In this document: positions 27,284-35,679 of the stretch, piece by piece
Layout: each line of letters begins with the position of its first letter
How positions within the stretch are numbered: position 1 is the first letter of the stretch
Assembly: GCA_038363005.1 (NCBI GenBank)
Contig: JBBQBI010000010.1
Location: forward strand, 62,001-126,000
Source of the DNA: JAKOWB01 sp038363005
GTDB lineage: Bacteria; Pseudomonadota; Alphaproteobacteria; Kiloniellales; JACOMY01
Direction of reading: 5' to 3'
DNA length: 64,000 nucleotides
Made by a program: the position numbers and the translations under genes
The notes under the pieces: model-generated
Databases searched by the model: none
What the model was told of the DNA's origin: nothing
The model's input: the letters and a program-made list of their open reading frames with translations, nothing else

Positions 27284-28608
27284 CAGGCGCAGACCTTGGC
27301 CAATGCCGCATCGAGCGAAAGCTCGTGCTTCTCGCCGCTGGCACGGCGCTTCAGCTCCACCGTGCCGGCCTTGACGCCGCGCGGCCCGACCACGAGCTGC
27401 CAGGGCAGGCCGATCAGGTCCATCTCGGCGAACTTGGCGCCGGCGCTCTCGGCGGTGTCGTCATAGAGCACCTCGACACCGGCGGCGTTGAGCTTGGCGT
27501 AGATGTCGTCGCAGGCCGCGCTGCAGGCCGCGTCGGCGGCGCGCAGGTTGATCAGCCCGACCTTGAAGGGGGCCACCGCGTCCGGCCAGATGATGCCGGC
27601 ATCGTCATGGCTGGCCTCGATGATGGCACCCACCAGGCGCGACACCCCGATGCCGTAGCTGCCCATGTGCACCGCGGTGTCGCTGCCATCCGGCTTGACC
27701 ACGCGGGCACCCAGCGGCTCGGAGTACTTGGTGCCGAAGTAGAAGATATGGCCGACCTCGATGCCGCGGCCGACATAGCGCCGCTCCGCCGGCACCGCCG
27801 CCTCGAAGGCCGCCTGGTCGTGCTTCTCGTCGGTGCGGGCATAGAGGCTGGTGAAGTGCTTGACCACGCCGGCGACCGCCACGGCGTCATCGAAGTCGGG
27901 CGGATTGGCCAGCACGTCCTGCGCCAGGAAATCCTGGTCGCAGAACACCTGGCTCTCGCCGGTATCCGCCAGGATGATGAACTCGTGGCTCAGGTCGCCG
28001 CCGATCGGGCCAGTATCGGCCTCCATCGGAATGGCCTTCAGCCCCATGCGCGCATAGGTGCGCAGATAGGCGATGAACATCTTGTTGTAGGCGATGCGCG
28101 CAGACTCGTAGTCCAGGTCGAAGGAATAGGCGTCTTTCATCAGGAACTCGCGGCCGCGCATCACGCCGAAGCGGGGGCGCACCTCGTCCCGGAACTTCCA
28201 CTGGATGTGATAGAGGTTGCGCGGCAGGTCGCGGTAGCTCTTCACCGCGCCGGCGAAGATCTCGGTGATCTGCTCTTCGTTGGTCGGACCATAGAGCATG
28301 TCGCGCTCGTGCCGGTCGATGATGCGCAGCATCTCCTTGCCATAGCCGTCGTAGCGGCCCGACTTGCGCCACAGGTCGGCCGACTGGATGGTTGGCATCA
28401 GCACTTCCTGCGCGCCGGAACGGTCCTGCTCCTCGCGCACAATCTGTTCGATGCGCTGCAGCACCTTGAAGCCCATCGGCAACCAGGAATAGATGCCGGC
28501 CGAAGCCTGGCGCACCATGCCGGCGCGCAGCATGTAGCGGTGCGAGACGATCTGCGCCTCGCTGGGGTTTTCCTTCAGCGTGGGCAGGAAGTAACGGGAA
28601 CGGCGCAT
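27283..28608 (-). CDS. proS: prolyl-tRNA synthetase, short form
   Basis: A 441-residue class II synthetase charging tRNA-Pro. The start MRRSRYFLPTLKENPSEAQI, motif 2 around YHIQWKFRDEVRPRFGVMR, motif 3 GSYGIGVSRLVGAIIE and a C-terminal anticodon-binding domain are in place. It lacks the roughly 180-residue editing insertion of E. coli ProS, as usual in alphaproteobacteria. ATG at 28608 begins the conserved block; the open frame continues far upstream antisense to the methyltransferase. proS, lolC and lolD are overlapping or adjacent and probably one operon. Confidence 0.95.
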   Translation of the reverse strand: MRRSRYFLPTLKENPSEAQIVSHRYMLRAGMVRQASAGIYSWLPMGFKVLQRIEQIVREEQDRSGAQEVLMPTIQSADLWRKSGRYDGYGKEMLRIIDRHERDMLYGPTNEEQITEIFAGAVKSYRDLPRNLYHIQWKFRDEVRPRFGVMRGREFLMKDAYSFDLDYESARIAYNKMFIAYLRTYARMGLKAIPMEADTGPIGGDLSHEFIILADTGESQVFCDQDFLAQDVLANPPDFDDAVAVAGVVKHFTSLYARTDEKHDQAAFEAAVPAERRYVGRGIEVGHIFYFGTKYSEPLGARVVKPDGSDTAVHMGSYGIGVSRLVGAIIEASHDDAGIIWPDAVAPFKVGLINLRAADAACSAACDDIYAKLNAAGVEVLYDDTAESAGAKFAEMDLIGLPWQLVVGPRGVKAGTVELKRRASGEKHELSLDAALAKVCA

Positions 28609-28752
28609 GCGACGGGCACTCTCGTGGTGGGGCTTTCGGAGGCGGCAGGACACTAGGCCAGGGTTGTGGCGAGGTAAAGGCTGGTACGGTCTCGGCTTGC
28701 CGGGCCTGCGGGCCCGGTCGCAGCATGGATGCTCGCTGACCTGGAGGTCCGC

Positions 28753-29553
28753 ATGACCGGCCGCGCCACCGACGACGCCTTCAGCGCCGCCGCCGCCTAC
28801 GAAGGCTATATGGGCCGCTGGAGCCGGCAGCTCGCGCCCCGGTTCCTCGATTGGCTGCGGCCCCCCGCCGACGCCGACTGGCTGGAAGTGGGATGCGGCA
28901 CCGGTGCGCTCTCCGCCGCCATCCTGGCCCAGGCCGCGCCGCGTAGCCTGCTGGCGATCGATCCGGCTGCCGGCTTCGTCGCCCAAGCGCGCGCCCAGCT
29001 CGGCGGTCCGCGCGCCCGATTCGAGGTGGCCGACGGCGCGGCGTTGCCAGCCACCGATGCCAGCCGCGACGTCGTCGCCTCGGGCCTGGTGCTGAACTTC
29101 ATCCCAGACCGCCTGGCCGCCCTGGCGGAGATCCGCCGCGTGCTGCGGCCGGGAGGCCTGTTCGGCTTCTACGTCTGGGACTATCCGGGCGGCGGCATGG
29201 GCTTCATCGCCGCCTTCTGGGCAGCAGCGACGCTGTTGGACCCAGCGGCCGCGGCGGTCGAGCAAGGGGCCCGCTTCGCCTTCTGTACGCCCGTGGGACT
29301 GACAGCACTCTGTCGTGACGCGGGATTGCCGGCGCCGACGGTGGAACCGCTGGAGATGACAACGCGCTTCGCCGACTTCGAGGCCTTCTGGCAACCCTTC
29401 ACGCTTGGCGCCGGCCCAGCCGGTGGATACCTGGCCAAGCAGCCGCCGGAGCGGCAGTCGGCGATCCGAGACAAGCTGGCTGAACGCTTCGCCGGGTCCA
29501 GTCCGATCGAGCTGCCGGCCCGGGCCTGGGCGGCCCGACTGCGGCTGCCCTAG
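28753..29553 (+). CDS. class I SAM-dependent methyltransferase
   Basis: A 266-residue Rossmann-fold methyltransferase of the Methyltransf_11/25 type. Motif I is WLEVGCGTGALSAAIL, acidic motif II sits in LLAIDPAAGF, then FEVADGAALPATDASRDVV and LRPGGLFGFYVWDY. ATG at 28753 has GGAGG five bases upstream. The gene is divergent from proS and followed by a permease 100 bases on. The substrate cannot be inferred; the family covers quinones, fatty acids and small metabolites. Confidence 0.82.
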   Translation: MTGRATDDAFSAAAAYEGYMGRWSRQLAPRFLDWLRPPADADWLEVGCGTGALSAAILAQAAPRSLLAIDPAAGFVAQARAQLGGPRARFEVADGAALPATDASRDVVASGLVLNFIPDRLAALAEIRRVLRPGGLFGFYVWDYPGGGMGFIAAFWAAATLLDPAAAAVEQGARFAFCTPVGLTALCRDAGLPAPTVEPLEMTTRFADFEAFWQPFTLGAGPAGGYLAKQPPERQSAIRDKLAERFAGSSPIELPARAWAARLRLP

Positions 29554-29653
29554 GGCTTTCTTGACTCCGGCCCGGCACCTCCCCTGACATTGCTGCATCG
29601 GGGCGCGCGGAGTCGCCGGCGTGGGGCCTGGCCAGCGCGCGGGGAGAGGGGCA

Positions 29654-30940
29654 ATGGACGGCTTCTTCAAGCTCAGCGAGAACGGCACCTCGGTCAGGAC
29701 AGAGATCCTCGCGGGTCTCACCACCTTCTTGACCATGGCCTACATCATCTTCGTCAATCCGCAGATCCTGTCCACCACCGGGATGGACCAGGGCGCGGTC
29801 TTCGTCGCCACCTGCCTGGCCGCGGCGCTGGGCACCATGGCCATGGGGCTCTACGCCAACTATCCCATCGCCCTGGCACCGGGCATGGGGCTGAACGCCT
29901 ACTTCGCCTTCGCCGTGGTCGGCGGCATGGGCTACTCCTGGCAGGTGGCGCTGGGCGCGGTGTTCCTGTCGGGCTGCATCTTCCTGGTCATTTCCGTGCT
30001 GCCGATTCGTGAGTGGATCGTGAATTCGATCCCGCGTTCGCTGAAGATGGCGATCTCGGCCGGCATCGGCTTCTTCCTCGGCATCATCGCACTGGAGGAG
30101 TCGGGCATCGTGGTCGACCACCCGGCGACCTTGGTGACCCTGGGCGACGTAACCTCCGCCCCGGTGCTGCTGGCGATCGGCGGCTTCGTGCTGATCCTGG
30201 CGCTGGACGCGCTGAAGGTCACCGGCGCTGTGATCCTGGGCATCCTGGCCACCACCGTCGTCGGCATCCTGCTTGGCGTCAGCACCTTCAACGGGGTCTT
30301 CGACACGCCGCCGGACCCCATGCCGGTGCTGGGGCAGCTCGACATCGGCGGGGCGCTGAACGCCGGGCTGATCGCCATCATCTTCGTCTTCTTCATGGTC
30401 GACCTGTTCGACAACACCGGCACCTTGATCGGCGTGCTGCACCGCGCCGGCATGCTGACGCCGGAGGGCAAGCTGCCGCGTATCGGCAAGGCGCTAGTGG
30501 TCGACTCCACCGCCGCCATGGCGGGCGCCGTGCTCGGCACCTCGACGACGACCAGCTATATCGAGAGCGCGGCCGGCATCAAGGCGGGCGGCCGCACCGG
30601 CCTGACCGCCGTGACCGTCGGCGTGCTGTTCCTGCTGTCACTTTTCCTGGCACCGCTGGCGACCTCGGTGCCGGCCTATGCCACGGCCCCGGCGCTGCTC
30701 TATGTCGCCTGCCTGATGGCGCGCGGCCTGATCGAGATGGATTGGGAAGACGTGACCGAGTACGCGCCGGGCGTGGTCATGGCGCTGGTCATGCCGCTGA
30801 CCTACTCCATCGCCACCGGCATTGGCGTCGGCTTCATCGTCTATGCTCTCGGCAAGCTGCTGTCGGGCAAGTTCAGCCAACTGCATCCCGTCGTGCTGCT
30901 GATCGCCGCGCTCTTCGTGGTGAAGTTCGCCTTCGTGTAA
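29654..30940 (+). CDS. NCS2/AzgA-type purine (adenine/guanine/hypoxanthine) permease
   Basis: A 428-residue membrane transporter with about 12-14 spans. The start LSENGTSVRTEILAGLTTFL and TMAYIIFVNPQIL, the block YANYPIALAPGMGLNAYF, and the DLFDNTGTLIGV and GTSTTTSYIESAAGI signatures are those of the AzgA subfamily, proton symporters for purine bases. ATG at 29654 has GGAGAGGGG upstream. A 10-bp-stem hairpin follows at 30952-30989. Which purine it prefers is not decided by sequence. Confidence 0.92.
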   Translation: MDGFFKLSENGTSVRTEILAGLTTFLTMAYIIFVNPQILSTTGMDQGAVFVATCLAAALGTMAMGLYANYPIALAPGMGLNAYFAFAVVGGMGYSWQVALGAVFLSGCIFLVISVLPIREWIVNSIPRSLKMAISAGIGFFLGIIALEESGIVVDHPATLVTLGDVTSAPVLLAIGGFVLILALDALKVTGAVILGILATTVVGILLGVSTFNGVFDTPPDPMPVLGQLDIGGALNAGLIAIIFVFFMVDLFDNTGTLIGVLHRAGMLTPEGKLPRIGKALVVDSTAAMAGAVLGTSTTTSYIESAAGIKAGGRTGLTAVTVGVLFLLSLFLAPLATSVPAYATAPALLYVACLMARGLIEMDWEDVTEYAPGVVMALVMPLTYSIATGIGVGFIVYALGKLLSGKFSQLHPVVLLIAALFVVKFAFV

Positions 30941-30951
30941 GGCTTGCGGGT

Positions 30952-30989
30952 ATCCCGTCACTCCTGGACCAGTCCGCGGGTGACGGGAT
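30952..30989 (+). terminator. terminator-like hairpin after the purine permease
   Basis: ATCCCGTCAC and GTGACGGGAT form a perfect 10-bp stem around an 18-base loop that itself contains CTGGACCAG, starting 12 bases after the stop codon. No strong T tract follows. Confidence 0.55.
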
Positions 30990-31148
30990 CGTAGCGCGGT
31001 GAACCAGTTTAGTAGGTGGTTTATCAAGTTTTTCTACTGAACCGGTGCAGTTCTCTAATGACGGGCAGCGCCTTTTGCGTTAAGACCTGTGCCCAACAAG
31101 ATCCGATCCGGCTTCGGCCCTGAGATCGGGGAGGAAACGCGAGGACAA

Positions 31149-31174
31149 GGGGATCGGGGTTCGCTCCGGTCCCC
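31149..31174. terminator. UUCG-capped hairpin downstream of tag
   Basis: GGGGATCGGGG, TTCG, CTCCGGTCCCC: an 11-bp stem allowing two G-U pairs, read as RNA on the plus strand with a UUCG tetraloop. It lies about 50 bases beyond the tag stop (minus strand) in the 286-base gap 30941-31226. That gap has no convincing gene and also holds an AT-richer patch at 31005-31045. Confidence 0.4.
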
Positions 31175-31226
31175 TCGCCGCTTCTAGGCGGGAAAACAAG
31201 AACAACGCCCACTGGGGCAGGTCCAC

Positions 31227-31814
31227 CTAGGTGCGCCTGCCCTTTTCCTTTTTGGCGGTCTTGGCCGATGGCGCGTCCGGCACCGCCATCCAGGCTGGCT
31301 TGAGCTTCTGCAGCCGCCGGGCCACCGGGCAGTCGGCGCGATGCGCCCCCGGCAGATAGCCGATCGACATCAGGAACTCGCCAACGATTTCGCCGCCGGT
31401 GAAGCGGAAAGTCTGCTTGAACAGCTTGACCCAGCCGGCCTTGTCCAGCGGATGATGCGCCGCGATCCACTGTGCGAAGCCGCCATGGCTGGTGCGCAGC
31501 GCCTGGATCCGCTTGGCGTTCTCGATCGCCGCATCGACCTTCAGGCGATTGCGGATGATGCCGGCATCGGCCAGCAGGCGGGCGCGGTCGGCGGCGCCGA
31601 AAGCCGCCACCCAGTCGACCTCGAAACCGGCATAGGCGGCGCGAAAGGCCTCGCGCTTCTTCAGGATGGTCAGCCACGACAGGCCAGCCTGGTTGATCTC
31701 CAGCACCAGGCGTTCGAACAGCCCAGCCTCGTCGGCCAAGGGAAAACCGTACTCGCTCTCGTGATAGGGGCCGTGAAAGGGATGCCCCGGCGCGATGTCG
31801 CAATAGCCCGACAT
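31227..31814 (-). CDS. tag: DNA-3-methyladenine glycosylase I
   Basis: A 195-residue base-excision repair enzyme removing 3-methyladenine. The structural zinc site is visible as Cys5, His18, His158 and Cys162 (YC..., PYHESEYGFP, GAHRADC), and the core LVLEINQAGLSWLTILKKRE is typical of Tag. The end PSAKTAKKEKGRRT is basic and unconserved. An inverted repeat GCCTCTG / CAGAGGC lies just upstream (31820-31857). It follows the DUF1467 gene by 62 bases and may be transcribed with it or alone. Confidence 0.93.
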   Translation of the reverse strand: MSGYCDIAPGHPFHGPYHESEYGFPLADEAGLFERLVLEINQAGLSWLTILKKREAFRAAYAGFEVDWVAAFGAADRARLLADAGIIRNRLKVDAAIENAKRIQALRTSHGGFAQWIAAHHPLDKAGWVKLFKQTFRFTGGEIVGEFLMSIGYLPGAHRADCPVARRLQKLKPAWMAVPDAPSAKTAKKEKGRRT

Positions 31815-31876
31815 GACTGGCCTCTGTTCGTTATCCGTTCCGCACGCTGCCAGAGGCGGTGCCAGCCGGCAAGCGG

Positions 31877-32122
31877 TCAGAGCGGCTGCGTCGGACGCAG
31901 CGAAAGCAGGTCACTGTTGATCAGCCAGTAGGCCAGTCCCCAGAGTACGCAGGTGATGAGCGTGGTGATCGCCACCTTGCGCCACAGCATGGGACGCAGC
32001 GGTGCCGAGGTGGCATGCCCGGTCTCCACCTTGTCCGGCGTGCGCACCCCCCAGGGCAGCACGGCGAAGATCACCACCCACCAGATGATCAGGAAGACGA
32101 CGACGCCCGTGAACCAGGTCAT
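31877..32122 (-). CDS. DUF1467 family small membrane protein
   Basis: An 81-residue protein with two hydrophobic helices (FTGVVVFLIIWWVVIFAVLP and ITTLITCVLWGLAYWLI) joined by a short loop with GVRTPDKVETGHATSAP. This architecture and its position directly after methylmalonyl-CoA epimerase are typical of DUF1467 in alphaproteobacteria. Function is unknown. Sixteen bases separate it from mce. Confidence 0.88.
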   Translation of the reverse strand: MTWFTGVVVFLIIWWVVIFAVLPWGVRTPDKVETGHATSAPLRPMLWRKVAITTLITCVLWGLAYWLINSDLLSLRPTQPL

Positions 32123-32138
32123 GTTCTGCCCCGCCTCG

Positions 32139-32543
32139 TCAGACCTGCTCGAGCTCGACCAGCGTGCCGACGAAGTCCTTGGGATGCAGGAAGAGCACCG
32201 GCTTCTTGTGCGCGCCGATCCGCGGTTCGCCGTCGCCCAGCACGCGAGCGCCCTTGGCCTTCAGCTGCTCGCGCGCCGCGATGATGTCCTCGACCTCGTA
32301 GCAGACGTGGTGCATGCCGCCCGAGGGATTCTTGTCCAGAAAACCCTGGATCGGCGAGTTGGCGCCCAGCGGGTGCAGCAGCTCGATCTTGGTGTTGGGC
32401 AGCTCGACGAAGACCACGGTGACACCGTGGTCCGGCTCCGGCACCGGCGCCGAGACCTTGGCCCCCAGCGTGTCGCGATAGAGCGCCGCGGCCTTCTCCA
32501 GGTCCGGCACGGCGATGGCGACATGGTTCAGGCGACCGATCAT
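32139..32543 (-). CDS. mce: methylmalonyl-CoA epimerase
   Basis: A 134-residue vicinal-oxygen-chelate enzyme that interconverts (R)- and (S)-methylmalonyl-CoA in propionate and branched-chain catabolism. RLNHVAIAVPDLEKA gives the first metal His (residue 7), IELLHPLG the second-strand acidic residue, GGMHHVCYEVEDI the second His and GTLVELEQV the last Glu. ATG at 32543 has GGAG upstream; a longer frame exists but adds no conserved sequence. Confidence 0.93.
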   Translation of the reverse strand: MIGRLNHVAIAVPDLEKAAALYRDTLGAKVSAPVPEPDHGVTVVFVELPNTKIELLHPLGANSPIQGFLDKNPSGGMHHVCYEVEDIIAAREQLKAKGARVLGDGEPRIGAHKKPVLFLHPKDFVGTLVELEQV

Positions 32544-32599
32544 CGGCAGGCTCTCCGCTGTTGCACCTGCGAAGGTGGAACGACGGGGCCGGGCTGGCA

Positions 32600-32814
32600 A
32601 GAGTCGGAACGACGCAGCGGAAAACGTCTAAAAGGGTTCGGCACCTGCCGTAAGCTGGCAATCCCAACCCGTAAATCGTGCGTTCACTCAGTTATCGCAC
32701 CCCAATCTATAAATACAATCACTTCATTTGAAAATATGGCATAAGCATTCTTCAGGCTGTTCGTACAATATTTTGCGGATTGCATTGCTGGAATAGTAAA
32801 AGAAGATAAATAGT
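32600..32814. other. AT-rich intergenic stretch upstream of a GYD-domain gene
   Basis: This stretch, most strongly 32690-32830, is strikingly AT-rich against the GC-rich surroundings, with runs such as ATCTATAAATACAATCA and ACAATATTTT. No ORF, terminal inverted repeats or transposase fragment was seen. It may be a promoter-rich region, foreign DNA or the scar of a lost element. Confidence 0.5.
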
Positions 32815-33128
32815 ATGCGTATGATATTTTTAGGCAACTACGCGCCGCATGCGGTCAAGGGACTCCTCGCCGGTTCGGATCGGAGGCGGCTGTCAAGTCT
32901 CTGCTCAGCAGCGCAGGTGGAACGCTCGTCAGCATGATGTTCACGCGCGGCGAATATGACATCGCGGTAGTTGCCGAAGTGCCCGACCAGAACGCTGGCA
33001 TGGGCCTCGCCATGGCGATCCAGGCGAGCGGCGCCTTCACCAAGGTCTCTGTGTTTGAAGAGCTGAATATGCCCGCAGTGCTGGCGGCGGCGCAGAAGGC
33101 GGCCAAGGTCTACAAGCCGGCTGCCTGA
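32815..33128 (+). pseudogene. GYD-domain protein disrupted by a frameshift
   Basis: From ATG at 32815 the first 24 codons read MRMIFLGNYAPHAVKGLLAG then SDRR, the normal start of a GYD-domain protein; after 32886 the family sequence continues in another frame as AAVKSLLSSAGGTLVSMMF, then GEYDIAVVAEVPD and ASGAFTKVSVFEEL to the TGA at 33126-33128. One missing base near 32877-32894 (GGATCGGAGGCGGCTGTC) explains it; restored, the protein would be 104 residues, the usual size. GYD proteins are small ferredoxin-like dimers of unknown role. The flaw could be real decay or a sequencing error. An isolated 64-codon ORF from 32934 is what remains open. Confidence 0.75.
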
Positions 33129-33181
33129 CACCCGCTATTGTCGCCGACCTGGTTGGTGACTAGCGGACCTCGCCGCTGCTT

Positions 33182-33206
33182 GCCCGTCGCCCAGTCGGCG
33201 GCGGGC
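33182..33206. terminator. hairpin between convergent GYD gene and rnj
   Basis: GCCCGTCGCC, CAGTC, GGCGGCGGGC: a 10-bp stem with one G-U pair when read on the plus strand, in the 101-base gap between the convergent GYD gene and rnj. A plausible shared terminator without a T tract. Confidence 0.4.
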
Positions 33207-33229
33207 TGGGGCGAGGGATCGGCCTCACT

Positions 33230-34900
33230 TCAGACTCGCACCACGTGAACGTCCGCCAGCGGCTTCTTGCCGGTGTGGCGGTCGAGTGCTCGGCGTAGCG
33301 CAATGCGCACGGTCTCGCGCACCTTCTCGTCGTCGTGACGGTCTTGGCGCGACAGGCCCTCGATAGCCTTGCGCAGCTCGGCGGCGGCCCAGCTCATGTC
33401 CTCGTCGGCCTCGACCAGGCCTTGCACCGAGACCTTGGGGTCGGCCAGCAGCACGCCCTTGGCATCCAGCACGATGGTTGCCAGCGCAGCCCCGGCGAAG
33501 GCCAGCTTGTTGCGCGCCTTCAGTGCCTTGGACTGAACCGAGACTAGCCGGCGCCCATCCAGCGCCAGGCGGCCGGAGGGCACCTGGGCGATGATCTCGC
33601 CACCGTGGGGCGCCAGGCGGATCAGGTCGCCGTTCGAGGCCACCAGGGTCTGCGGCACCTGGCATTCGGCCGCCAGCGCGGCGTGCGCCGTCAGGTGGCG
33701 CGGTTCGCCATGCACCGGGATCGCCAGCTTCGGGCGCACCCACTGATACATCTGGATCAGCTCGTCACGGGCCGGATGGCCCGAGACATGGACGAAGTGG
33801 TCGCTGTCGGTGACGATCTTCAGGCCCTTGTGCAGCAGGCTTTCCTGCAGGCGCGAGATGGCGCGCTCGTTGCCGGGGATCATGCGCGACGAGAAGATCA
33901 CGGTGTCGCCGCGCTCCAGCGTGATGTGGCGGTGGCCGCCCTGGGCGATGCGGGTCAGCGCGGCGCGTGGCTCGCCCTGGCTGCCGGTGACCAGCAGCAG
34001 TACCTCCTCGCGCGGCAGGTAGCCGACATCCTCCTCGTCGATCATCGACGGGATGTGCTTCAGATAGCCGGTGTCGCAAGCCGCCTCGAAGATGCGCTTC
34101 ATCGAGCGGCCGAGCAGGCAGACCCGCCGGCCCGACGCGGCCGCCGCTGCCAGCACCGAATCCAGGCGCGCGACGTTGCTGGCGAAGCAGGCCACCACCA
34201 CGCGATCGCGGCACTCGCCGACCAGCTCGATCAGCGCCTCGCGCACGTCGGCTTCCGAGCCGCTGTGACCCTCGACCAGGGCATTGGTGCTGTCGCCGAT
34301 CAGCGCCAACACGCCCTCGTCGGCCAGCGCCTTCAGCGCTTCGTCGTCATAGTCCAGGCCGACCACCGGATCGGGATCCAGCTTCCAGTCGCCGGTGTGC
34401 AGCACCGTGCCGTGGCGCGTGCGGATGGCGATGGCGCTGGGCTCGGGGATCGAGTGGGTGAGACTGATCAGCTCCAGCTCAAAGGGGCCAACGGTGAAGC
34501 GCCCGGCCAGCGGTACCTCGTAGAGGTCGACCTCGTGTAGTAACCCGGCTTCCTGCAGCTTGCGGCGCACCAGGTTGGCGGTGAAGGGCGTGGCATAGAT
34601 CGGGCATTGCAGCTGTGACCAGAGGTAGGGCACGGCGCCGATGTGGTCCTCGTGCCCATGCGTCAGCACCAGGCCGGCCAGATACTTCTTGCGGGCGACG
34701 ATCCAGGCCGGGTCGGGCATCAGTACCTCGATGCCGGGATGCTCGCCCTCCTCCGGGAAGGTGACGCCCAGGTCGACCATCAGCCACTTGCCGGCATGGC
34801 CGTAGAGATTGAGGTTCATGCCGATCTCGCCGGTGCCGCCGAGCGGCAGGAACCACAGCTCGTCGGCGCCTGGCGCCATCATCTCGGCGAAGTCGGTCAC
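33230..34900 (-). CDS. rnj: ribonuclease J
   Basis: A 556-residue metallo-beta-lactamase / beta-CASP ribonuclease with 5'-3' exo- and endonucleolytic activity in RNA maturation and decay. The metal motif LTHGHEDHIGAVPYLW has His81, His83, Asp85 and His86; TGDWKLDPDP and VTGSQGEPRAAL are beta-CASP motifs, and HVSGHPARDEL follows. GTG at 34900 overlaps the coaX stop by four bases (GTGA), showing coupling. It ends the nuo-birA-coaX-rnj run. Confidence 0.94.
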   Translation of the reverse strand: MTDFAEMMAPGADELWFLPLGGTGEIGMNLNLYGHAGKWLMVDLGVTFPEEGEHPGIEVLMPDPAWIVARKKYLAGLVLTHGHEDHIGAVPYLWSQLQCPIYATPFTANLVRRKLQEAGLLHEVDLYEVPLAGRFTVGPFELELISLTHSIPEPSAIAIRTRHGTVLHTGDWKLDPDPVVGLDYDDEALKALADEGVLALIGDSTNALVEGHSGSEADVREALIELVGECRDRVVVACFASNVARLDSVLAAAAASGRRVCLLGRSMKRIFEAACDTGYLKHIPSMIDEEDVGYLPREEVLLLVTGSQGEPRAALTRIAQGGHRHITLERGDTVIFSSRMIPGNERAISRLQESLLHKGLKIVTDSDHFVHVSGHPARDELIQMYQWVRPKLAIPVHGEPRHLTAHAALAAECQVPQTLVASNGDLIRLAPHGGEIIAQVPSGRLALDGRRLVSVQSKALKARNKLAFAGAALATIVLDAKGVLLADPKVSVQGLVEADEDMSWAAAELRKAIEGLSRQDRHDDEKVRETVRIALRRALDRHTGKKPLADVHVVRV

Positions 34901-35667
34901 GCCTTGGCGCCCTCGAACAGCAGCACTAGGCCGTCCAGCGTCAGGTCCGGCTCATGGTGGTCGATGGCCGTGGTCTCCTGCATGAAAAGGACGCCCAGGC
35001 CGCCGGTGGCGATCACCGTCATGGGCTGGCCGTACTCCGCCTTGATGCGCTGGATCAGCCCCTCGGTCAGGCCGACATAGCCCCAGAAGACGCCGGACTG
35101 CATGGCCTGGACCGTTGACTTGCCGATCACCCGCTCCGGCCGTTCGATGGCGATGCGCGGCAAGCGGGCTGCGGCAAGATATAGTGCCTCGATCGAAGTA
35201 TTGGGGCCGGGGCAGATCACGCCGCCTTCGTAGCCACCATCGACGCCGACGATGTCAAAGGTGGTGGCGGTGCCGAAGTCGGCGACGATCAGCGCGCCGG
35301 GGTACTTGGCATGCGCCGCCACCGCGTTGACCACACGGTCGGCGCCGACCTGTTCCGGCCGGTCGATGCGTATCGGCACGCCCAGGCTAGACCAGGCTTC
35401 CTCGGCCAACCGCGGCTCGCACTCGCAGTAGCGCCGGATGAAGTTGACCAGGCCATAGGTGGCGGCCGGCACGACGTTGGAGATGATGGCGCCGGTGACG
35501 CCCTTCAGCGCGTAGCCCTGCAGCGCCATCAGCTGCGCCAGCCAGACGGCGTATTCGTCCGGCGTGCGCCGTGGGTCGGTGGAGGCCCGCCACTTGCCGC
35601 GCATGGCGCGGCCCTCGTAGAGGGCGAAAACCACGTTGGTGTTGCCGGAGTCGACGACGAGCAGCAT
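34897..35667 (-). CDS. coaX: type III pantothenate kinase
   Basis: A 256-residue ASKHA-fold kinase, first step of coenzyme A synthesis; it uses no feedback-sensitive CoaA mechanism. Motifs: MLLVVDSGNTNVVFALYEG, the pantothenate-binding GADRVVNAVAAH and VADFGTATTFDIV. Normal length. Twelve bases after birA and overlapping rnj by four. Confidence 0.94.
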   Translation of the reverse strand: MLLVVDSGNTNVVFALYEGRAMRGKWRASTDPRRTPDEYAVWLAQLMALQGYALKGVTGAIISNVVPAATYGLVNFIRRYCECEPRLAEEAWSSLGVPIRIDRPEQVGADRVVNAVAAHAKYPGALIVADFGTATTFDIVGVDGGYEGGVICPGPNTSIEALYLAAARLPRIAIERPERVIGKSTVQAMQSGVFWGYVGLTEGLIQRIKAEYGQPMTVIATGGLGVLFMQETTAIDHHEPDLTLDGLVLLFEGAKA

Positions 35668-35679
35668 CTGTCCCCTCCC

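Noticed and set aside
32600..32830. Insertion sequence remnant in the AT-rich patch
   Set aside because: No transposase fragment, terminal inverted repeats or target duplication could be seen, so it is reported only as a composition anomaly.
32877..32894. Programmed frameshift in the GYD gene
   Set aside because: There is no slippery heptamer or obvious downstream stimulator, and GYD genes are not known to use frameshifting; decay or sequencing error is simpler.
32838..33131. Minus-strand frame of 97 codons opposite the GYD gene
   Set aside because: The plus strand carries the recognisable GYD sequence in two frames; the antisense frame is a by-product.
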